This document shows positions 46,201 through 59,600 of a stretch of DNA of 64,000 nucleotides, piece by piece (positions within the stretch are counted from its first letter, which is position 1; each line of letters begins with the position of its first letter). A model generated the notes under the pieces. It was not told where the DNA came from. It did no database searches and worked only from the letters and a program-made list of their open reading frames with translations. The DNA is from Streptomyces misionensis (GTDB taxonomy: Bacteria; Actinomycetota; Actinomycetes; Streptomycetales; Streptomycetaceae), in the NCBI RefSeq assembly GCF_900104815.1, contig NZ_FNTD01000004.1, positions 5,951,001 through 6,015,000 on the forward strand, read 5' to 3'. The position numbers and the translations under genes are program-made.

Positions 46201-49200
46201 CGACCGGCAGCCGGAAGGAGTCCGCCGCGGACTCCTCGCCCCAGCCCGCCGGAAGGGCGACGGCGGGGTGCTCGGCGACGATCCGCTGCCAGTACGCACG
46301 GTCGCCGTCGTCCTCCAGGGACTCCAGCTCGCCCGCGATGAAGTCGGCGAACCGGACCCCGGTGGCCTCCCGGCCCGCGTCCGGGTCCCGGCCGTCGCGC
46401 ACCGCGCGGTAGACGTCCAGGAGCTCCATCAGCAGCGAGTGGTGGCTCCACCCCTCCAGGATGATGTGGCTGTGGGTCAGCGCGAGCGACCAGCAGTCGG
46501 CACTCTCGACCAGGCCCGCAACCCGCAGCAGCGGTGCCGCGCCCAGGTCGAACGCGGTGTCCTCCTCACGCTTGACGAACGCGCGCACGGCGTCCCGCGT
46601 GGCCGTCTCGTCCAGAGCGGTGAAGTCCTCGACGGCGACAGGCACTTCGGCGTCCCCGTGCACCAGCTGCATGGGCACGGAGAAACCGGTCAGGGCGAGG
46701 GACGTCCGCAGGATCTCGTGCCGGGCGACGACCGTGCGGGCCGCCGCCTCCAGCGCCTCGCGGGAGAACGCGTGCCCGTCCCGGACGCGGAACGACGTGA
46801 CGCGGTGGTAGTCGTCACCCGCGTTCTCGAGGAGCACCTCGACGGCCATGCCCGTCTGGACCTGCGAGAGCGGATAGGCGTCCGCCAGTCCCTCGGGTAT
46901 TCGATCGCGGTCCTCAGCGGGGACCAGGGCGAAAGGGGCGGTCCCCGCCTCCTTCGGGCCGGCGGCCTCGGGGGCGGCTTCGGGCTCGGCCTGCTTCTGC
47001 TGGAGCAGCGCGAGCAGGTCGGCCACCGACGTGTTCTCGGAAAGGCCACCCGACGCGAGGTCGATACCAGCCGCACGGAGCGCCCCGGTGAGCGCCTCCG
47101 CCGCGTCGGCGGTTGCCGTACGGGAGTCCTTCTCCGACGGTGACACGCTCTCCTCCTGAGGTGCTTGAGCCGCGAGATGGCGGGCCAACTCCGCGACGGT
47201 CTGGTACGTGAAGATCGTCCGAACGGTCAGGCTGTAGCCGATCGCCTTGAGCGCACCGACGAGCGACACCGCGCGGATCGAGTCGCCACCGAGGTCGAAG
47301 AAGCTGTCCTCGACACCGACTCGCTCCAGCCCGAGAGCCGTCTCCCAGGCACCAGCGATCCTCGCCTCGTCATTTGTGCGCGGGGCTATATATGGCCTCT
47401 CCTCGCCCCGCTCGGGAGTGGGGAGGGCCTTGCGGTCGAGTTTGCCGGCGGTGTTCAGGGGCCAGGTGTCGAGTTCGACGAAGGCGCCGGGGACCATGTA
47501 GTCGGGCAGTTCCTCACGCAGGTACGCCCGCAATTCGCCTTGGTCCACGGCGTTGTTGGGGATGAGGTAGCCGACGAGCCAGGTGTCGCCTGTTTCTTCG
47601 GTGCGTGCGGTGACGGCGGCGTCCTTGACGGCGGGGTGGGTGAGGAGCCGGGATTCGATTTCGCCGAGTTCGATGCGGTAGCCGCGGATCTTGACCTGGT
47701 GGTCGGTGCGGCCGAGGAATTCGAGGGTTCCGTCGGGCATGCGGCGGGCGAGGTCGCCGGTTTTGTAGAGGCGGGTGCCGGCGGGGCCGAAGGGGTCGGG
47801 GACGAAGCGTTCCGCGGTCAACCCGGGGCGGCCGAGGTAGCCCTGGGCGACACCGTCTCCGGCGATGCACAGTTCGCCGGCCACACCGACGGGGACGGGT
47901 TCCATGTGGGTGTCGACGATGTACAGCTGGGTGTTGTCGATGGGCGCACCGATGGACACGTGCGTCGGATCGGCGGGAACCTCCCAGGTGGTGGACCAGA
48001 TGGTCGTCTCGGTCGGGCCGTAGACGTTGACGAGCCGCGCCACACGGGACCGCAACTCACGGGCGAGTTCCAGGGGAAGCGCTTCGCCACCCACGAGTGC
48101 CGTGACGGAGGTGGTGCGGAACCCGGATTCCAGCAGGAGCTTCCATCCGGAGGGGGTGGCCTGGACATGGGTGACCCGCTCGGTCTCGATGAGATCGACC
48201 AGGTCCTGCCCCGACCCGGCGATGACCACGCGGTGGCCTCCGATCAGCGGCAGGTACAGCTCAAGACCGGAGATGTCGAAGGACACGGAGGTGGACGCCA
48301 GCCACGACTCCGCCGTCTCCGACCGTCCGAGTACGCGTCGGATGCCGGTGAGGAGGTTGCCGAGGGCCCCGTGGCTGATCTGGACGCCCTTGGGTCGGCC
48401 GGTGGAGCCGGAGGTGTAGAGGACGTACGCCACGGCCGCCGGGTCGACGGAACGGGGGGTCAGCGGTTCGGCCGCCGCGCCCTCGTCCACCAGGACGCGG
48501 GTTCCGTGGTGGATCTGTGCAGCCGTCTCGTGCAGGGACTTCTGGGTGAGCAGGACGGCGGGTGCGGCGTCCTCGATGATCCCGGTCAGGCGACCGGCGG
48601 GATGTGTGGCGTCCAGGGGGAGGTACGCGGCGCCGGTGCGCTGCACGGCGAGCAGGGCGACGAGGAGATCGACACTGCGCTCCAGCAGAACGGCGACGAC
48701 ATCACCCGCACCCACGCCAGCGGAGGCCAAAGCCCCTGCCAACCGCGCGGAGCGGTCGTCCAGTTCGGCGTACGTAAGGGACACGCCACCCGAGGTGACC
48801 GCCACCGCGTCCGGCACCCGAGCGGCCTGTCCGGCGAACAACTCCGGTACAGCACGAGCCTGTTCGTCGGTGTCGGCGGTGTTCCACCGCCGCAGGACCA
48901 CCTCCCGCTCACCGAGCGGCAGGTAGACCGCCTGCGCGTCGCCGTCGAAGTCGGCGGCCATCGCCTCCAGCACCAGCCGGTACATCGCGGCGATCCGCTC
49001 CGCGTTCGCCCGCGACACCAGACGGCCGTCGGCGGTCAGGACGATGTAGCTGCCACGGGTGGCGACCATCAGCGGGAACTCGGTCGGCACCTCGTCGATG
49101 TCGCCGAGTTCGTCGACCTCTTCGCCGTCGACCTTGCTGAAGTCCTGGTAGTTGAAGTAGACGTCCAGCAACCGGCTGCCACCCGAGTCGCGCTGGATGG

Positions 49201-52200
49201 CGGGCAGCGGGTAGCGGCGGTGCGGCCACAGCTCGGTCTCCTGCTCGAAGACCTGGCTCACCAGCTCCCGCCAGGTGGCGGCCCGCCCCGACTCGAAGGG
49301 GAACGGGATCGTGTTGAGGTGCAGACCGTAGACGCGGTCGGCGCCCCGCAGCTCCGGACGTGTGTCGCAGACCAGACCGGTGTGGAACGCGGTCTCGCTC
49401 GTCAGCTGGCTCAGCACCTTCAGGTGCGCCGCCAGCAGGACGCTCTTCATCGACACCCGGGCCCGACCGGCGAGCGCCCGCAGCCGCTCGTCCAGGTCCC
49501 GCAGCTCGATCGGGAAGCGGTGGGCGGTGCCGGTGGCGACCGAGTCGTCACCCCAGCCGGCCGGCACGGTCAGCGTGGTGTGATCACCGACGACGCGCTG
49601 CCAGTAGGACTTGTCCGACTCCCCGGCGACGGATGCCTGTTCGGCCGCGATGAAGTCGGCGAAGCGGCTGCCACCGCTCGCCGCCGGCGCGAGGCCCCGG
49701 CCGTCCCGGAAGGCGCGGTACAGGTCCAGCAGCTCGGTGAGCAGGGCGTGGTAGCTCCAGCCCTCCAGGATCGGATGCGCGTGGGTGAAGACGAGCTGCC
49801 ACTCGTTCTCGTCGGCACTCGCCAGGGCGTTGACCCGGATCAGCGGCGGGACCGCGGGGTCGAACGGCGTGGCGCGCTGCTCGTTCTCGCACTCACCGTT
49901 GTCCGGAGCGCCGACGACGACCCGCAAGTCCGCCGTCGCGTGGACGAGTTGCAGCGGTACCGAGTAGCCGGTCAGGTCGAAGCCGGTGCGGAGGATTTCG
50001 TGGCGGGTGAGGAGTTCGTCGGTGGCGTGTTGGAGTGCGGTGGGGTCGAGGGGTTGGTTGTCGCGGATGCGGAAGGCGTCGACGTTGTGGTAGGCGGCGC
50101 GTTCGGTGCCGAGGGACATTTCGACGAGCATGCCGAGCTGGACCTGGGAGACGGGGTAGGCGTCGGTGACGTCTGCGGGGAGCAGGTTCCGGTCCTGGTC
50201 GTCGATCAGTTCGAAGGGCTGGACGTAGTGGTCGGTTTCGGCGGGGTTGTCGTGTGCGTCGAGGTGGTGGGCGAGTTCGGCGATGGTGCGGTGTTCGAAG
50301 ATGTCCTGGACGGCGACCTGGAAGCCGGCGGAGCGGATCGCGCCGACGAGGACGATGGCCCGGATCGAGTCGCCGCCGAGATCGAAGAAGCTGTCCTCGA
50401 CACTGACCCGCTCCAACCCGAGAGCCGTCTCCCAGGCGTCGGCGATCTTCTTCTCTGCTTCGGTGCGGGGTGCGACGTACTCGGCCTGGGGCACGACGTC
50501 GGGCGCGGGCAGGGCCTTGCGGTCGAGTTTGCCGGCGGTGTTCAGGGGCCAGGTGTCGAGTTCGACGAAGGCGCCGGGGACCATGTAGTCGGGCAGTTCC
50601 TCACGCAGGTACGCCCGCAATTCGCCTTGGCCCACGGCGTTGTTGGGGATGAGGTAGCCGACGAGCCAGGTGTCGCCTGTTTCTTCGGTGCGGGCGGTGA
50701 CGGCGGCGTCCTTGACGGCGGGGTGGGTGAGGAGCCGGGATTCGATTTCGCCGAGTTCGATGCGGTAGCCGCGGATCTTGACCTGGTGGTCGGTGCGGCC
50801 GAGGAATTCGAGGGTTCCGTCGGGCATGCGGCGGGCGAGGTCGCCGGTCTTGTAGAGGCGGGTGCCGGCGGGGCCGAAGGGGTCGGGGACGAAGCGTTCC
50901 GCGGTCAACCCGGGGCGGCCGAGGTAGCCCTGGGCGACGCCGTCTCCGGCGATGCACAGTTCGCCGACCACACCGACCGGTACCGGCTCCATGTGGGTGT
51001 CGACGATGTACAGCTGGGTGTTGTCGATGGGCGCACCGATGGACACGTGTGTCGGATCGGCGGGGACTTCCCAGGTGGTGGACCAGATCGTCGTCTCGGT
51101 GGGGCCGTACACGTTGACGAGCCGCGCCACACGGGACCGCAACTCACGGGCGAGTTCCAGGGGAAGCGCCTCGCCACCCACGAGTGCCGTGACGGAGGCG
51201 GTGCGGAACCCGGATTCCAGCAGGAGCTTCCATCCGGAGGGGGTGGCCTGGACGTGGGTGACGTGCTCGGTCTCGATGAGGTCGGTCAGGTCCTGCCCCG
51301 ACCCGGCGATGACGACGCGGTGGCCTCCGATCAGCGGCAGGTACAGCTCAAGACCGGAGATGTCGAACGACACGGAGGTGGACGCCAGCCACGACTCCGC
51401 CGTCTCCGACCGTCCGAGTACGCGTCGGATGCCGGTCAGGAGATTGCCCAGCGCCCCGTGGCTGATCTGGACGCCCTTGGGTCGGCCGGTGGAGCCGGAG
51501 GTGTAGAGCACGTACGCCACCGCCGCCGGGTCGACGGGCCGGGGCGCCAGCGCCTCGGCCGAAGCCCCCTCCTCCACCAGCACACGCGTGCCCTGGTGAA
51601 TCCCGTTCGCCGTCTCGCGCAGTGCCTCCTGCGTGAGCAGCACGGCGGGTGCGGCATCCTCGATGATCCCGGTCAGACGTCCGGCGGGATGTGTGGCGTC
51701 CAGGGGGAGGTACGCGGCGCCGGTGCGCTGCACGGCGAGCAGGGCGACGAGGAGATCGACGCCTCGCTCCAGCAGGACGGCGACGACGTCACCCGCACCC
51801 ACACCAGCGGAGGCCAAAGCCCCTGCCAACCGGGCGGATCTTTCGTCGAGTTCGGCGTACGTCAGCGACACGCCACCCGAGGTGACCGCCACCGCGTCCG
51901 GCACCCGAGCGGCCTGCCCGGCGAACAACTCCGGTACGAGTCGGGCCGGTTCGTCGGTGTCCGCGGTGTTCCACCGCCGCAGCACCACCTCCCGCTCACC
52001 GAGCGGCAGGTAGACCGCCTGCGCGTCGCCGTCGAAGTCGGCGGCCATCGCCTCCAGTACCAGCCGGTACATCGCGGCGATCCGCTCCGCGTTCACCTGC
52101 GACACCACCCGGCCGTTCGCCGTGACGATGACATGGCCGCCCCGGCTGGAGACGGTCAGCGGGAACTCGGTGGGGCTGTCGTCGATCGCGGCCTCGTGGT

Positions 52201-55200
52201 CGACCCGCTCGGTGTCGACCTGGTGGAAGTCCTGGTAGTTGAAGTAGACGTGCAGCAGCTGACCGCTGCCGGCCAGCCGCTGCACGGCCGGCATGGGGTA
52301 GCGGCGGTGCGGCCACAGCTCGATCTCGGCGGCGAAGACCTGGGTGACCAGCTCCCGCCAGGTCGCGGCACGGCCCGCCTCGAACGCGAACGGCAGCGTG
52401 TTGAGGTACATGCCGTAGACGCGGTCGGCGCCGGGCAGTTCGGGACGGGCGTCGCAGACCAGGCCGGTGTGGAACGCGGTCTCGCTCGTCAGCTGGCTCA
52501 TCACCTTCAGGTGCGCCGCCAGCAGCACGCTCTTCATCGACACATGGGCCCGACCGGCGAACGCCCGCAGCCGGTCCTCCAGGTCGGTGACCGGGACGGA
52601 GGCCTGGTAGGTGGCGCGGGGCGCGTCGGCGCCGTCGCCCCAGCCGGCCGGGACCTCCAGCGGCGCGTGGTCGGTGACGACCCGGCTCCAGTACTCCCGG
52701 TCGCCGTCGTCCTCCAGGGCCTGGAGCTCCGCGGCGATGAAGTCGGCGAACCGGGTGCCGGGCCGCTCCGGCTCCTCGACGGGGCGGCCGTCGCGGAGGG
52801 CGCCGTACACGTCGAGGATCTCCATCAACATGGAGTGGTGGCTCCACCCCTCCAGGACGGGGTGGCACTCGGTGATCGACAGCCACCAGCTGCCGTTGCC
52901 GGTGTCATGGGCGAACAGCCGCATGAGGGTGGGCACGGACAGGTCGAAGACGCGGGCGCGTTCGCGGGCCGTGTACACGCGAACGGCGTCCCGGATCTCG
53001 TCCTCGGTCAGGCCGTGCAGCGACTGGGTGCCCACGGGCATGTCCGCGATCTCGTGGACCAGCTGCATCGGGACGGAGTAGCCGGTCAGATCCAGTGACG
53101 TGCGCAGCGCCTCGTGGCGTGCCACGACGATCCGCGCGGCCTCGACCAGCGACGGGTGGTCGTAGGGACGCTCGTCGCGGATCCGGAAGCTCGTGACGTT
53201 GTGGTAGTTGTTCTGCCCGTTGTCGACGGACATCTCCAGCACCATGCCCGCCTGCACCTGCGACAGCGGGTAGGCGTCGGCCACCCCCTCCGGCAGCCGG
53301 GCCCGGTCCGCCGCGTCGATGAGCGCGAAGGGCCGCACCGGGTCGGGCACCACGGCGGGGGCGGGACGGCCGGTGAGCAGTTCGGCGAGGCGGGCGACCG
53401 TGCGGTACTCGAAGACGTCGCGGACGGTGATGTCGTGGCCGGCCGAGCGGATCGCACCGACCAGGGCGACGGCCCGGATGGAGTCGCCGCCGAGGTCGAA
53501 GAAGCCGTCGTCGACGCCCACCCTGTCCAGGCCGAGCACTTGGGCCCACACCTCGGCCAGCCGCTCCTCGGTGGGGGTGCGCGGGGCGGTGTAGGCGCCG
53601 CCGGCCCGGCGGGCGTCGCCGCTCGGGGCGGGCAGCGCGCGGCGGTCCAGCTTGCCGTTGGTGGTCAGCGGCAGCCGGTCCAGGGTGACGAAGGCGGCCG
53701 GGACCATGTACGACGGCAGCCGGGCGCCGAGCAGTTCGCGCAGCTCGGCCGGCTCGTAGGAGGTCTCCGGGACGAGCACCGTGTACGCGACCAGCTCCTT
53801 CTGGCCCGGGACGTCCTCGCGGAGCACGACCACGGCGTCACGGATGCCGTCCAGCTCCGTCAACGCGGCCTGGATCTCGCCGAGTTCCACCCGGTAGCCG
53901 CGGATCTTGATCTGTCCGTCGGCGCGGCCGAGGAACTCCAGGGAGCCGTCGGGCAGCCGGCGGGCGATGTCGCCGCTGCGGTAGAGACGGGAGCCGGGCG
54001 GGCCGAACGGGTCGGGCACGAAGCGCTCCGCCGTCAGCGCCGGGCGGCCCAGGTAGCCGCGGGCCACGCCGGGGCCCGCGACGTGGATCTCGCCGAAGAC
54101 GCCGACGGGGACGGGCTCGCCCCAGGCGTCCAGGAGGTGCACCCTGAGGTCGCCGAGGGGGACCCCGATGGGGTTGCCCGCGTCGGGGCGCAGGTCGGCG
54201 GGGCCCACCTGGTAGAAGGTGGTGTGCACCGTGGTCTCGGTGATCCCGTACATGTTGAGGAGCGCCGGTCGGTCCAGGCCGAGCCGGTCCACCCACGGCT
54301 GGAGGTCCGGGACCTGGAGCTTCTCGCCGGCGAAGACGACGGCGCGCAGCCGCAGCCGGCCGACGCGCTCGTCGCCCTCGGCGGCCGCGGACACCAGCGC
54401 GCGGAACGCGGACGGCGTCTGGTTGAGGACGGTGACCCGCTGTTCGACCAGCAGGTCGAGGAATTCGTCCGGGGAGCGGGTCACCGCGGCGGGCACGACC
54501 ACGAGCCGCCCGCCGTGCAGCAGCGCGCCCCACATCTCCCAGACCGAGACGTCGAAGGCGTAGCTGTGGAAGAGCGGCCAGACGTCCTCGGGGGAGAAGC
54601 CGTAGTGGCGGTCGGCGGTGGTCAGCAGCCGCAGCACATTGCGGTGGGTGAGGCAGACGCCCTTGGGGCGGCCCGTGGAGCCGGAGGTGTAGATGACGTA
54701 GATCAGCTGGTCGGGGTGGCCGGCCGCGGCCGGATTCGACTCCGGCAGCGCCGCCCACGCCGCGCTGCCGCGCTCCTGGTCGAGTACGACCAGCGGGCCG
54801 TCGTTGATGCCCTCCACCAGGGCCACGTGCGCGGACTCGGTCAGGACGGCGAGCGGCCCCGCGTCGCCGACGACGTAGCCGAGGCGCTCGGCCGGGTTGG
54901 CCGGGTCCAGCGGCAGGTACCCGGCGCCGGACTTCAGCACGCCGAGGATCGCGGGGATCAGCTCGGGGCCGCGCTCCACGCAGATGCCCACGACCAGGTC
55001 GGGGCCCGCGCCGAGGGCGATCAGCCGGTGGGCGACGCGGTTGGCGCGGGCGTTCAGCTCGGCATAGGTGAGGGCCTGGCCGTCGGCGACGACCGCGATC
55101 GCGTCCGGGGTGGCCGCGGCCCGCGCCTCGAAGACCTCGTGGACGAGCCGGGGGTCGGCCGCCTCTTCGGTGAGCGGGTCGATGAGGACGGCCAGTTCGG

Positions 55201-56626
55201 CCTCGTCCACGACCGTCAGCTCGGACAGCCGGGCGTCCGGGGTGTCCGCCACGGCGTGCAGCAGGCGCACCAGGTGGCGGGCGAACCGGGCGGCGGTCGA
55301 CCGGTCGAACAGCGCGGTGGCGTACTCGAACTGGCCCTGGAGGGAGCCGTCGGGGGACTCCTCGATCTGCAACTGGAGGTCGAACCGGGCCACCGAGGCG
55401 GGCACGGCGAAGGGCTCCACCCGCACGCCCGGCAGGTCGTAGGCGGCGGTGCGGGACTCGTGCAGGGTGAAAGCGGCCTGGAACAGCGGGGTGCGCGACA
55501 GGTCCCGCTCGGGCTGGAGCTCGTCCACCAGCCGGGCGAACGGCGTCTCCTGGTGGTCGAAGGCGTCCAGGACGACGGAGCGGCCCCGCTCCAGCAGAGC
55601 GCTGAACCGGGGATCGCCGTCCCACTCGGCCCGCATCACCAGGCTGTTGATGCCGTAGCCGATGAGCTGCTGCAACTCGGGGCGCGCCCGCCCGGAGACG
55701 ACGGTGCCGACCGCGATGTCGGTGCTCGACGTGTACTTGGACAGCAGGGTCTGGTAGGCGGTCAGCAGCACCGTGAACAGCGTGGTGCGGTGGGTGGCGG
55801 CCAGCTCCCGCAGCCTGCCGGACAACGCGTCCGGCAGGGCGAACGTCTCGGTGGCGCCCGCCGTGTCCCGCACCGGGGGACGCGGCCGGTCGGTGGGCAG
55901 TTCGAGCGGGGCCACCCCGGCGAGCTGCCGCCGCCAGTAGTCGAGGTGCGGGGCGAGCGCGGCGCCCTCCGTGCGCCCCGCCTGCCACTCGGCGTAGTCG
56001 GCGTACTGCACCTCCAGCGCGGGACCGGGCTGCTCGCCCCGGTAGCAGGCGCTGAGGTCGCGGGCGAAGATCTGGGTGGACCAGGCGTCGCAGGCGATGT
56101 GGTGGAAGAGCAGGGCGAGCACCCAGTCCTCGTCGTCCAGCCGGAACAGGCTCACCCGCAGCGGCCATTCGGCGCCCAGGTCGAAGGGCTCACGGGCGCG
56201 GGCGGCGGCCCGGGCACGGGCCTCGGCCTCCCGCTCGGCGGCGGGCAGGGCACCGAGGTCGGTGGTGGTGAACGGCACGGGCCCCGCGGGATCGACCAGC
56301 TGCACGGGCCGGCCGGCCACGAAGTCGTAGCGGGTGCGCAGGATCTCGTGCCGGGCGGCGACCGCGTCCACGGCCCGGCGCAGCGCGGCCTCGTCCAGCG
56401 GGCCGGTCAGCCGCAGCGTCAGCGGGACGATGTACTCGTGGCTGTCCGGCTCGAGCCGCTGCAGGAACCACATCTGCTGCTGGCCCGGGGACAGCCGCAG
56501 CGGCCGCTCCCGGTCGGCGCGCGGGATCTCGGGCCGGCGCTGCTCGGTGGTGCGGCCCGCCAGCCGGCGCAGCAGTTCAGCGCGCAGGCGGTCGCCGGTG
56601 GAAGAGTGCTCTGCGCCGGTGGTCAT
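33134..56626 (-). CDS. Seven-module NRPS with fused PBP-type cyclase
   Basis: 7830 aa. Order: C-A-T, then six C*-A-T modules, then a beta-lactamase/PBP-fold domain. Carrier serines lie near 1049, 2088, 3115, 4216, 5286, 6334 and 7393. The first C has HHIACDAWS; the six C* domains have xHxxxEGW (near 1259, 2288, 3390, 4427, 5496 and 6541). Specificity residues read by eye: DVWNVAMVH (Thr-like), DILQLGVIW three times (Gly-like), DVFLFGLVQ (unassigned), DAAFGGMTF (aliphatic-like), DLPKVGEVG (Asx-like). No epimerisation, methylation or oxidation domain was seen. ATG 56626 overlaps the previous NRPS stop (ATGA) with an AAGGAG site. An extra linker of about 75 residues sits between modules 3 and 4. 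It should extend the chain from the upstream NRPS and cyclise it at the last domain. Substrate calls are low-certainty; architecture is firm. Confidence 0.93.
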   Translation of the reverse strand: MTTGAEHSSTGDRLRAELLRRLAGRTTEQRRPEIPRADRERPLRLSPGQQQMWFLQRLEPDSHEYIVPLTLRLTGPLDEAALRRAVDAVAARHEILRTRYDFVAGRPVQLVDPAGPVPFTTTDLGALPAAEREAEARARAAARAREPFDLGAEWPLRVSLFRLDDEDWVLALLFHHIACDAWSTQIFARDLSACYRGEQPGPALEVQYADYAEWQAGRTEGAALAPHLDYWRRQLAGVAPLELPTDRPRPPVRDTAGATETFALPDALSGRLRELAATHRTTLFTVLLTAYQTLLSKYTSSTDIAVGTVVSGRARPELQQLIGYGINSLVMRAEWDGDPRFSALLERGRSVVLDAFDHQETPFARLVDELQPERDLSRTPLFQAAFTLHESRTAAYDLPGVRVEPFAVPASVARFDLQLQIEESPDGSLQGQFEYATALFDRSTAARFARHLVRLLHAVADTPDARLSELTVVDEAELAVLIDPLTEEAADPRLVHEVFEARAAATPDAIAVVADGQALTYAELNARANRVAHRLIALGAGPDLVVGICVERGPELIPAILGVLKSGAGYLPLDPANPAERLGYVVGDAGPLAVLTESAHVALVEGINDGPLVVLDQERGSAAWAALPESNPAAAGHPDQLIYVIYTSGSTGRPKGVCLTHRNVLRLLTTADRHYGFSPEDVWPLFHSYAFDVSVWEMWGALLHGGRLVVVPAAVTRSPDEFLDLLVEQRVTVLNQTPSAFRALVSAAAEGDERVGRLRLRAVVFAGEKLQVPDLQPWVDRLGLDRPALLNMYGITETTVHTTFYQVGPADLRPDAGNPIGVPLGDLRVHLLDAWGEPVPVGVFGEIHVAGPGVARGYLGRPALTAERFVPDPFGPPGSRLYRSGDIARRLPDGSLEFLGRADGQIKIRGYRVELGEIQAALTELDGIRDAVVVLREDVPGQKELVAYTVLVPETSYEPAELRELLGARLPSYMVPAAFVTLDRLPLTTNGKLDRRALPAPSGDARRAGGAYTAPRTPTEERLAEVWAQVLGLDRVGVDDGFFDLGGDSIRAVALVGAIRSAGHDITVRDVFEYRTVARLAELLTGRPAPAVVPDPVRPFALIDAADRARLPEGVADAYPLSQVQAGMVLEMSVDNGQNNYHNVTSFRIRDERPYDHPSLVEAARIVVARHEALRTSLDLTGYSVPMQLVHEIADMPVGTQSLHGLTEDEIRDAVRVYTARERARVFDLSVPTLMRLFAHDTGNGSWWLSITECHPVLEGWSHHSMLMEILDVYGALRDGRPVEEPERPGTRFADFIAAELQALEDDGDREYWSRVVTDHAPLEVPAGWGDGADAPRATYQASVPVTDLEDRLRAFAGRAHVSMKSVLLAAHLKVMSQLTSETAFHTGLVCDARPELPGADRVYGMYLNTLPFAFEAGRAATWRELVTQVFAAEIELWPHRRYPMPAVQRLAGSGQLLHVYFNYQDFHQVDTERVDHEAAIDDSPTEFPLTVSSRGGHVIVTANGRVVSQVNAERIAAMYRLVLEAMAADFDGDAQAVYLPLGEREVVLRRWNTADTDEPARLVPELFAGQAARVPDAVAVTSGGVSLTYAELDERSARLAGALASAGVGAGDVVAVLLERGVDLLVALLAVQRTGAAYLPLDATHPAGRLTGIIEDAAPAVLLTQEALRETANGIHQGTRVLVEEGASAEALAPRPVDPAAVAYVLYTSGSTGRPKGVQISHGALGNLLTGIRRVLGRSETAESWLASTSVSFDISGLELYLPLIGGHRVVIAGSGQDLTDLIETEHVTHVQATPSGWKLLLESGFRTASVTALVGGEALPLELARELRSRVARLVNVYGPTETTIWSTTWEVPADPTHVSIGAPIDNTQLYIVDTHMEPVPVGVVGELCIAGDGVAQGYLGRPGLTAERFVPDPFGPAGTRLYKTGDLARRMPDGTLEFLGRTDHQVKIRGYRIELGEIESRLLTHPAVKDAAVTARTEETGDTWLVGYLIPNNAVGQGELRAYLREELPDYMVPGAFVELDTWPLNTAGKLDRKALPAPDVVPQAEYVAPRTEAEKKIADAWETALGLERVSVEDSFFDLGGDSIRAIVLVGAIRSAGFQVAVQDIFEHRTIAELAHHLDAHDNPAETDHYVQPFELIDDQDRNLLPADVTDAYPVSQVQLGMLVEMSLGTERAAYHNVDAFRIRDNQPLDPTALQHATDELLTRHEILRTGFDLTGYSVPLQLVHATADLRVVVGAPDNGECENEQRATPFDPAVPPLIRVNALASADENEWQLVFTHAHPILEGWSYHALLTELLDLYRAFRDGRGLAPAASGGSRFADFIAAEQASVAGESDKSYWQRVVGDHTTLTVPAGWGDDSVATGTAHRFPIELRDLDERLRALAGRARVSMKSVLLAAHLKVLSQLTSETAFHTGLVCDTRPELRGADRVYGLHLNTIPFPFESGRAATWRELVSQVFEQETELWPHRRYPLPAIQRDSGGSRLLDVYFNYQDFSKVDGEEVDELGDIDEVPTEFPLMVATRGSYIVLTADGRLVSRANAERIAAMYRLVLEAMAADFDGDAQAVYLPLGEREVVLRRWNTADTDEQARAVPELFAGQAARVPDAVAVTSGGVSLTYAELDDRSARLAGALASAGVGAGDVVAVLLERSVDLLVALLAVQRTGAAYLPLDATHPAGRLTGIIEDAAPAVLLTQKSLHETAAQIHHGTRVLVDEGAAAEPLTPRSVDPAAVAYVLYTSGSTGRPKGVQISHGALGNLLTGIRRVLGRSETAESWLASTSVSFDISGLELYLPLIGGHRVVIAGSGQDLVDLIETERVTHVQATPSGWKLLLESGFRTTSVTALVGGEALPLELARELRSRVARLVNVYGPTETTIWSTTWEVPADPTHVSIGAPIDNTQLYIVDTHMEPVPVGVAGELCIAGDGVAQGYLGRPGLTAERFVPDPFGPAGTRLYKTGDLARRMPDGTLEFLGRTDHQVKIRGYRIELGEIESRLLTHPAVKDAAVTARTEETGDTWLVGYLIPNNAVDQGELRAYLREELPDYMVPGAFVELDTWPLNTAGKLDRKALPTPERGEERPYIAPRTNDEARIAGAWETALGLERVGVEDSFFDLGGDSIRAVSLVGALKAIGYSLTVRTIFTYQTVAELARHLAAQAPQEESVSPSEKDSRTATADAAEALTGALRAAGIDLASGGLSENTSVADLLALLQQKQAEPEAAPEAAGPKEAGTAPFALVPAEDRDRIPEGLADAYPLSQVQTGMAVEVLLENAGDDYHRVTSFRVRDGHAFSREALEAAARTVVARHEILRTSLALTGFSVPMQLVHGDAEVPVAVEDFTALDETATRDAVRAFVKREEDTAFDLGAAPLLRVAGLVESADCWSLALTHSHIILEGWSHHSLLMELLDVYRAVRDGRDPDAGREATGVRFADFIAGELESLEDDGDRAYWQRIVAEHPAVALPAGWGEESAADSFRLPVAYGDLDDGLRALAERARVSMKSVLLAAHLKVMSQLTEEESFSAGLVFDARPELLGAEKVLGMHLNTVPFAHRRGAPTWTRLVRQVFEQEMDLWEHRRYPLPSIQRLTEAGRPAVEMLFTYQNYHQVDTGLIEVGAEQGDTTSQFPLAVTTLAGHLMLTADGTALSRVNAERMAAMYRLVLEAMAADPDGDALATRLPDEEQVHVVTRWNDTATDEPARPVPELFAGQAARVPDAVAVTSGGVSLTYAELDDRSARLAGTLAAAGVGAGDVVAVLLERSVDLLVALLAVQRTGAAYLPLDAAHPAGRLTGIIEDAAPAVLLTQKSLHETAAQIHHGTHVLVEEGASAEALAPRPVDPAAVAYVLYTSGSTGRPKGVQISHAALGNLLTGIRRVLGAPTGSETWLASTSVSFDISGLELYLPLVGGHRVVIAESGQDLTDLIETERVTHVQATPSGWKLLLESGFRTTSVTALIGGEALPVELAQTLRSRVTRLVNVYGPTETTIWSTTWEVPADPTHVSIGAPIDNTQLYIVDTHMEPVPVGVVGELCIAGDGVAQSYLGRPGLTAERFVPDPFGPAGTRLYKTGDLARRMPDGTLEFLGRTDHQVKIRGYRIELGEIESRLLTHPAVKDAAVTARTEETGDTWLVGYLIPNGTVDHHELRTHLRETLPDYMVPGAFVELDTWPLNTAGKLDRKALPTPDVVPQAEYVAPRTEAEKKIADAWAAALGLERVSVQDSFFDLGGDSIRAIVLVGAIRSAGFQVAVQDIFEHRTIAELAHHLDAHDNPAETDHYVQPFELIDDQDRNLLPADVTDAYPVSQVQLGMLVEMSLGTERAAYHNVDAFRIRDNQPLDPTALQHATDELLTRHEILRTGFDLTGYSRPLQLVHGAVTHPVTVTDLSALDGDAFAAALRAVNEEQSATPFDLARPPLLRARAVLQDDESWWLVLTHAHPILEGWSYHSVMAELVELYHQFAQHGEFEPARPTPSRYADFVAAELASLDDAQDQAYWQAMVTDHAGFELPSPWGDPRGADAESYETYQVHVPMHDLEPRLRELATAAGASPKSVVLAAHLKVLAQLTEEESFFAGLAFDARPELPGADRVVGMHLNTVPFPYDRTAGTWRELVSQVFRQEAELWAHRRYPLPAIQRTAGGNRLLSTVFNYLDFHQVDTAVVDEEASVGIGSTEFPLAVVARGGYLGLRTDTRHLGREQAARLAEMYRMVLEAMAADPDGDARGTFLPASDRAVAPVEAGASGPVTDTLHGLFARQAALRPDAGAVTAGGETLSYARLEARANRIAHRLRELGVGAESVVGLCLGRGAGLVPSLLGVLKAGAAYLPLDPAQPAARLATMVEDLGPKVVITEAEHLAVAESAHGGALIVLDGADERSLDALPDTAVEQVTDPGQLAYVIYTSGSTGVPKGIGVSHANVLRLMRATAERFPLDERHVWPLVHSFAFDVSVFELWAALLHGSRLVVVDADTARDPDALLDLAVAERFTVLLNSPSAFRGVCAAAEGGDERLARVPLRAMFFGGEKHTGAALAPWIDRFGLDEPQLVELYGPTEATVQVTHHRITETDLSAPAIPLGLPLPGTRVHVLDREGHLVPAGVPGELYIGGPQVSRGYLNRPALTAERFLPDPFGTPGARLYRTGDMGRMLADGGIEFLGRVDDQVKIRGYRVELGEIQAVLNAHPAILQAAVVTDSTAPGDPRIAAYAVPAEEALPAPAELAAYCRARLPEYMVPAAFTQLARIPLISNTKVDRKALPAPDWSALAGRQEHVAPRTDRERRVAEVWAEVLGLDAPGVEDSFFEVGGDSIRAVALVGALRTAGFAVTVRDVFDARTIAGLAALDTSDRDGDTAFVGVRPFALVGEADRAVLPTGLADAYPVSQAQLGILVEQLADAEALKYVNVSAFRVLDERPPVLDALRAAVTELAARHEVLRTSFALTGFSQPLQLVHREAGLTVAERDLRGLDESARAAAVADFVAVERSTPFPADARSLLRVTVLPEDERAWWLGLTQSHAITEGWSHHSMVAELLDLYRSFRDTGGPGEWSAPGVRYADFVAGELQSLAGGEDRAHWLAVTDGYEPFELPADLGDDTAEPETFTVRVPFADVEAGLRDLAGEARASMKAVLHAAHLAVLARLTGQERFSAGLATDARPEAVGAERVLGMHLNTVPFAFDRGARSWRELVAQVYRREAADWPHRRYPLPAMQRDADGRRLVDVTFNYQDYRHLDGGEIDAGASDGAAATEFALIVTTTGGRLSLTTHTGVLGRAEAERIASMYRATVLAMAADADGEAVAPLPSGEAELLLEWGTGPAGRDTGTVVGLFAEQAASRPGHPAVSYGDTVLTYAELDARTDRLAARLRQAGAVPGAVVAVGMDRSAVLPVALLAVLKTGAAYLPVDPAYPDERKEFMLRDSGAGLLVTDGRADVAPEGWGGTVVPADADTDVPAHGFAPVHPDQLAYVMYTSGSTGTPKGTMITHRGVVRTVTEDASLQVGPDDVVAHASSVSFDAATAEIWSALLNGARLEILDRDTVLETEALAAAVEERGITTLFLTTSLFNHVARTVPGTLGRLRTVGFGGEAGDVTTVRELLRAGAPERLVNMYGPTENTTFSAVQVISALGERAGSVPIGRPVHASTAYVVDAELRLVPRGVPGELCVGGAGTARGYHGRGGLTAERFVPNPFGAPGERMYRTGDLVRWLPDGTLEFLGRADHQVKLRGHRIELGEIETALHAHPALEAAAVTLREDAPGDKRLVAYTVTAPGAAPSPAELREHLVNLLPEYMVPAAFVALQRLPLTAHGKLDVRALPVPDDAAFAAVQEFTAPRTDDERRMARVWQEVLGLDRVGVEESFFNLGGDSIRAVTLVGALRTAGFQVTVGDVFEQRTIARLAAAGAGRAANELRYVEPFALIGAEDRALLPDTVTDAYPLSQLQTGMLVEQLSATGTGTYHHTTSFDIKDGHPFDADALYEAAQIVTARHEALRTGLDLDTYSVPMQLVYARAEMPVAVHDLTGLGPDEVAARVAEISTAEQENPFDVTRPTLLRLAAAFGDHGWRLFISLNHTIIEGWSHYNIWMEVLTAYGELRAGRRPVDPERPEVRFADFVAGELESLASAKERGYWKDVVGRHTRFALPAAWGEEPEPGTEPRTFSVEVSLHDIQDRIRDAARAADVPVKSVLLAAHLKVLSQLTEEDAFHSGLVCDARPEAPGAEQVIGMYLTTLPIGFRRGARTWRELIRQVFATETALWPNRRFPMPEVQREAGNGRLIDVFFNYLDFRQVDTDLMDMSSSVREGGTEFDLAVTTMAGELGLLTSTRVMTRAEAERLGAMYRAVLDAVVDDLDGDARAVYLPEGERERLLGAWSGDAGTAFDGRPVHHRIAERAAAAPDAVAVVVGERTTTYGELDAAANRMAHHLLELGVCRGDFVGVLAERGVDQLVAVLGALKAGAAYLPLDPEAPAERLAHQLTDSAAPVLVTQERWLDGLPATGARVVCADRDAAAIARRPGHAPHAPVTGDDLAYTIYTSGSTGRPKGVLVTHHGLANYLDWALGHYGMDGGHGAPMFGSIAFDLAVPSFLLPLIAGRDVVVVPGDRGQEALPELLRSEGDFSIVKITPAHLDLVTTEVGEAGGIDSVRTFVVGGEEMKAESVAAWRRVAPNARIINEYGPTETVVGCVVHDATAADDPARPVPIGRPIANTQVYVLDAAMEPVPVGTVGELYLGGAGVARGYLGRPALTAEKFVPHPFSGTPGGRLYRTGDLARFRPDGSLEFLGRGDGQVKIRGYRVELGEIEAALLRAPGVQETVVLAREDAPGDRRLVAYVVPAPGAAPAQADLVEHLRTLLPAYMVPQVFLTLEALPLAVSGKVDRAALPAPDRSGPASGVPYRAPRTDTERLLADVWCQVLGVERVGLDDSFFGLGGDSIRVLPVISAARKAGLVLSLSTLYENETLAELAAAVEPAPARAEPPADPDALAEALRMVMAHQDALGLRVVSEKSAELPSPEAVMAEHAVPGVGVAVIRDGEIAEIRSYGVTRAGGDEPVTPETLFPAGSISKHVTALGVLRLAKDGVIDLDEDVNRYLTSWQVPGTDPANPVTAERLLRFTGAVHNATDNPDDHYYAPGDALPAPLDVLLGRAPAKTPAGRLDGVPGEVFLKNNISYTALQQLMEDVTGTPFGKLMRELVLDPLGMTHSHYVRSDPRELGHPVAYGHDAPGVPHPGGWQAHPETAAAGLWTTAADLARVTVEIRRAHRGLPSPVLTRELTERMLTIVEPCHFYGMGVFVDASGGGLDYGHTGQTAGYRAMALSQLESGTGLVMLANAEHARPVLKWLMAAVREQDRWSAKGELARLWEVGRVNPDAQD
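43578..43945. repeat. 368-bp repeat, copy 1 (T/C* junction, modules 4-5)
   Basis: Identical, by base-by-base reading, to 49971-50338 (offset 6393). It encodes the end of a carrier domain and the N-terminal part of the next C* domain, including [14 protein letters not shown]. Identity at silent positions implies recent duplication or gene conversion. Confidence 0.88.
44110..45560. repeat. Near-identical Gly-type A-domain block, module 4
   Basis: One of three adenylation-domain coding blocks that are almost identical in DNA over long stretches (best in about 44246-44720). Encodes specificity residues DILQLGVIW. Some local divergence near its promoter-distal end (QTLRSRVTR instead of RELRSRVAR). 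Confidence 0.75.
47420..48870. repeat. Near-identical Gly-type A-domain block, module 3
   Basis: Second of the three blocks, best match in about 47555-48030. Same specificity residues as the other two. Its carrier domain is followed by the extra linker. Confidence 0.75.
49971..50338. repeat. 368-bp repeat, copy 2 (T/C* junction, modules 2-3)
   Basis: Exact partner of 43578-43945. Just beyond it the copies continue with only scattered single differences through the carrier-domain serine motif. Confidence 0.88.
50500..51960. repeat. Near-identical Gly-type A-domain block, module 2
   Basis: Third of the three blocks, best match in about 50640-51115. Adjoins the exact 368-bp repeat, so a full T-C*-A unit appears to have been copied. 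Confidence 0.75.
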
Positions 56627-59600
56627 GCGGAGTGCTCCTTGGTCTGCGAGGAGTGCGGAAGGTTCGGGGAGGACCCGTCGGTGTCGGTGCCGTCGAGTTC
56701 GGCCTGGACGAGTGCCTCGACGGCGCGGGCGAGCCGGGCCGGCGTGGGATCTTCGAAGAGGGCGCGCAGCGGCAGGGCGACCTGGAACTCGTTCTGGATC
56801 GCGGAGATCAGCCGGATGCCGAGGATGGAGTTGCCGCCGCTGTGGAAGAAGTCGTCGTCCATGCCGGGCTCCTGGCCGAGCAGGCCGGCCCAGACGGCGG
56901 CGATCCGCTCCTCGACGATGTCGCGCGGACCGGTGTGCCCGGCCGCGGCGTCCGCGGCGGCGGGGTCGGGCAGCGCGGCCCGGTCGAGCTTGCCGTTGGG
57001 CGTCAGCGGTACGGCGTCGATCGCGACGAAGTCGGTGGGGACCATGTAGGCGGGCAGTGACCGGGCGCAGTGCTCGGTCAGTTCACCGGCCGACGGCGGC
57101 TGGGGTCCGGCGGGCACGGTGTACGCCGTCAGGCCCTGCCCGGCGAGGACGACGGCCTCGCGGACGCCGGGGTGGGCGACCAGGACCGACTCGATCTCGC
57201 CGGGTTCGACGCGGTGGCCGCGCACCTTGATCTGGTGGTCGACGCGGCCGAGGAACTCCACCGTGCCGTCCGGGAGCCGGCGGGCCAGGTCGCCGGTGCG
57301 GTAGAGGCGGTCGCCGGGCCGTCCGTAGGGGTCGGGCAGGAAGCGCTCGGCGGTCTGGCCGGGCCGGCCGGTGTAGCCGCGGGCGACTCCGGTGCCGCCC
57401 ACGTACAGCTCGCCGACACCGCCGGTCGGCACCGGACGCAGCCCGTCGTCGAGGACGTACATCGACATGCCGGGCAGCGGACGGCCGATGGGCACGGTGC
57501 CCTCGACCGGCTCGTCCACCGGGTGCACACAGGTGCCGACGGAGCACTCGGTGGGCCCGTACTCGTTGACGAGCCGGCCCGGCCCGAGCAGCCCCAGCCA
57601 GCGGGAGGCGGCCTCGCCGGGGAAGGCCTCGCCCGCCACCACGACCACTTCGGCGAGGCCGGCCGCCTGCTCGTCGGTGAGCTGGTGGGAGAGGATCTCC
57701 AGGTGGCCGGGGGTCAGCTTCAGGAAGCTGTAGGGGGCGTGGGCGGCGAGCGTGGCCCCGAGGTCGGCGAGGTCGAGTCCGGCGGGCAGCAGGTGCAGCG
57801 GCTGCCCGGCGGCCAGCGCCGCGTACAGGTTGGGTACGACCAGGTCGTAGGCGGTGGAGGAGAACAGGGCCGCGCCGGTGCCGCCGCGGCCGGCCAGGTC
57901 GCGGACCGCCCAGGCCACGTGGTTGGCCAGGCCGCGGTGCTCGACCCGGACCCCCTTGGGCCGGCCGGTGGAGCCCGAGGTGAAGATCACGTAGGCGGTG
58001 GCCCGCGGATCGCTCCGGCGCGCGGGCGGCGCGGCCGGCAGCCGCCCCAGCAGCTCCCGGTCGCGGTCCAGGACCACGAGTTCGCCGGGGAACAGGTGTG
58101 CCACCCGGGCGCCGTGCGCCGCCGAGGTGATCAGCACGCCGGCGCCCGCGTCGGCGAGCATGGCGGCGACGCGCTCGGCGGGGTGCTCCGGGTCGAGCGG
58201 CAGGTACCCGGCGCCGGCCTTCCAGCTGCCGAGGAACGCGCCGATCAGGTCGGGGCCGCGGTCGAGCAGGACGCCGACCACCGACTCGCCGCCGACCCCG
58301 GAATCGCGCAGCCGGTGCGCGATCCGGTTGGCGGCGGTGTCCAGCTCGCCGAAGGTGACGGTCCGTTCGCCGCGCAGCGCCGGGGCGTTCGGCCGCTCGG
58401 CCGCCCGGGCCTCGATCATCTCCAGTACGGTGCGGTCCTCGGGGTCGGCGAGCGTCTCGCCGGCGCCCGCGTTGAACTCCACCAGCTGCCGGTGGCGTTC
58501 GGCGTCGTCGAGCATCTCCAGCTCGGCGAGCCTGGTGCCCGGCGCGGCGGCCGCGTGCGTGAGGAGCCGCACCAGCTGGGCGCCGAACCGCTCCACGGTG
58601 GCGTGCTCGAACAGCGCCGTGGCGTACTCCAGGACGCCGACGATCGTGCCGTCCGCCCGCGGCCGCAGAAACAGGCTGAGGTCGGTCTTGGCGATCCGCC
58701 AGGAGTCGCCCAGTTCGGCCAGCTCGCCGAAGTCGACGCCCGCGGTGGTCAGTTCGGCGTCGAGCAGGTCGAAGGCGGCCTGGTAGACGGGGGTACGGGA
58801 CGGATCGCGGCCGTCCTGCACCTCCTCGACGAGCCGGTCGAAGGGCAGTTCCTGGTGGGCGAACGCGTCCAGGGTGACCGCGCGCACCCGGCGCAGCGCC
58901 TCGTCGAAGCCGAGCCCGCCGTCCATGTCGACGCGCAGCGGCAGGGAGTTGAGGAAGAACCCGACGAGGTGCTCCGTCTCCGGCCGGGTACGGCCGACGA
59001 CCGGGGTGCCCACGACGATGTCGTTCTCCCCGCTGTGCCGGGCGAGCAGCGTGGCGAACGCGGTGAGCAGCGTCATGAACAGGGTGGCGCCGTGCTCGCG
59101 GCCCAGCTCGGTCAGCGGGCGGACCACGTCCGCGGGGATGGTCAGCGGGACGACGGCGCCGCGGTGGTCGCGGCGCGCGGGGCGCCGGTGGTCGGTGGGC
59201 AGCGGCAGCGGGGTGTGCCCGGCGAGCGTCTCGCGCCAGTGCGCCGCGTCCGCCGCCAGCCGGTCCTCGGTGAGCCGGGAGCGCTGCCAGGCCGCGTAGT
59301 CCACGTATCCGAAGGGGAGTTCGGGCAGGCCGGGGGAGCGGCCGGCGGCGAACGCCGCGTGCGCCTCGGTGAACTCGCGCTCCAGGATCACCGACGACCA
59401 GCCGTCGCAGGCGATGTGGTGGACGGTGATCACCAGCAGCGGGGCGCCCTGCGGGAAGCGGACCAGCACCGCCCGCCACAGCGGGCCCCGCTCCAGGTCG
59501 AAGCCGCGCGCGAACCGCTCGGCCAGCAGCCCGCCGAGCGCGGCCCGTTCGGCGGTGGTCTCGGTCAGCTCGACCCGGCCGGGCGCCGCGAGGCGCGGCC

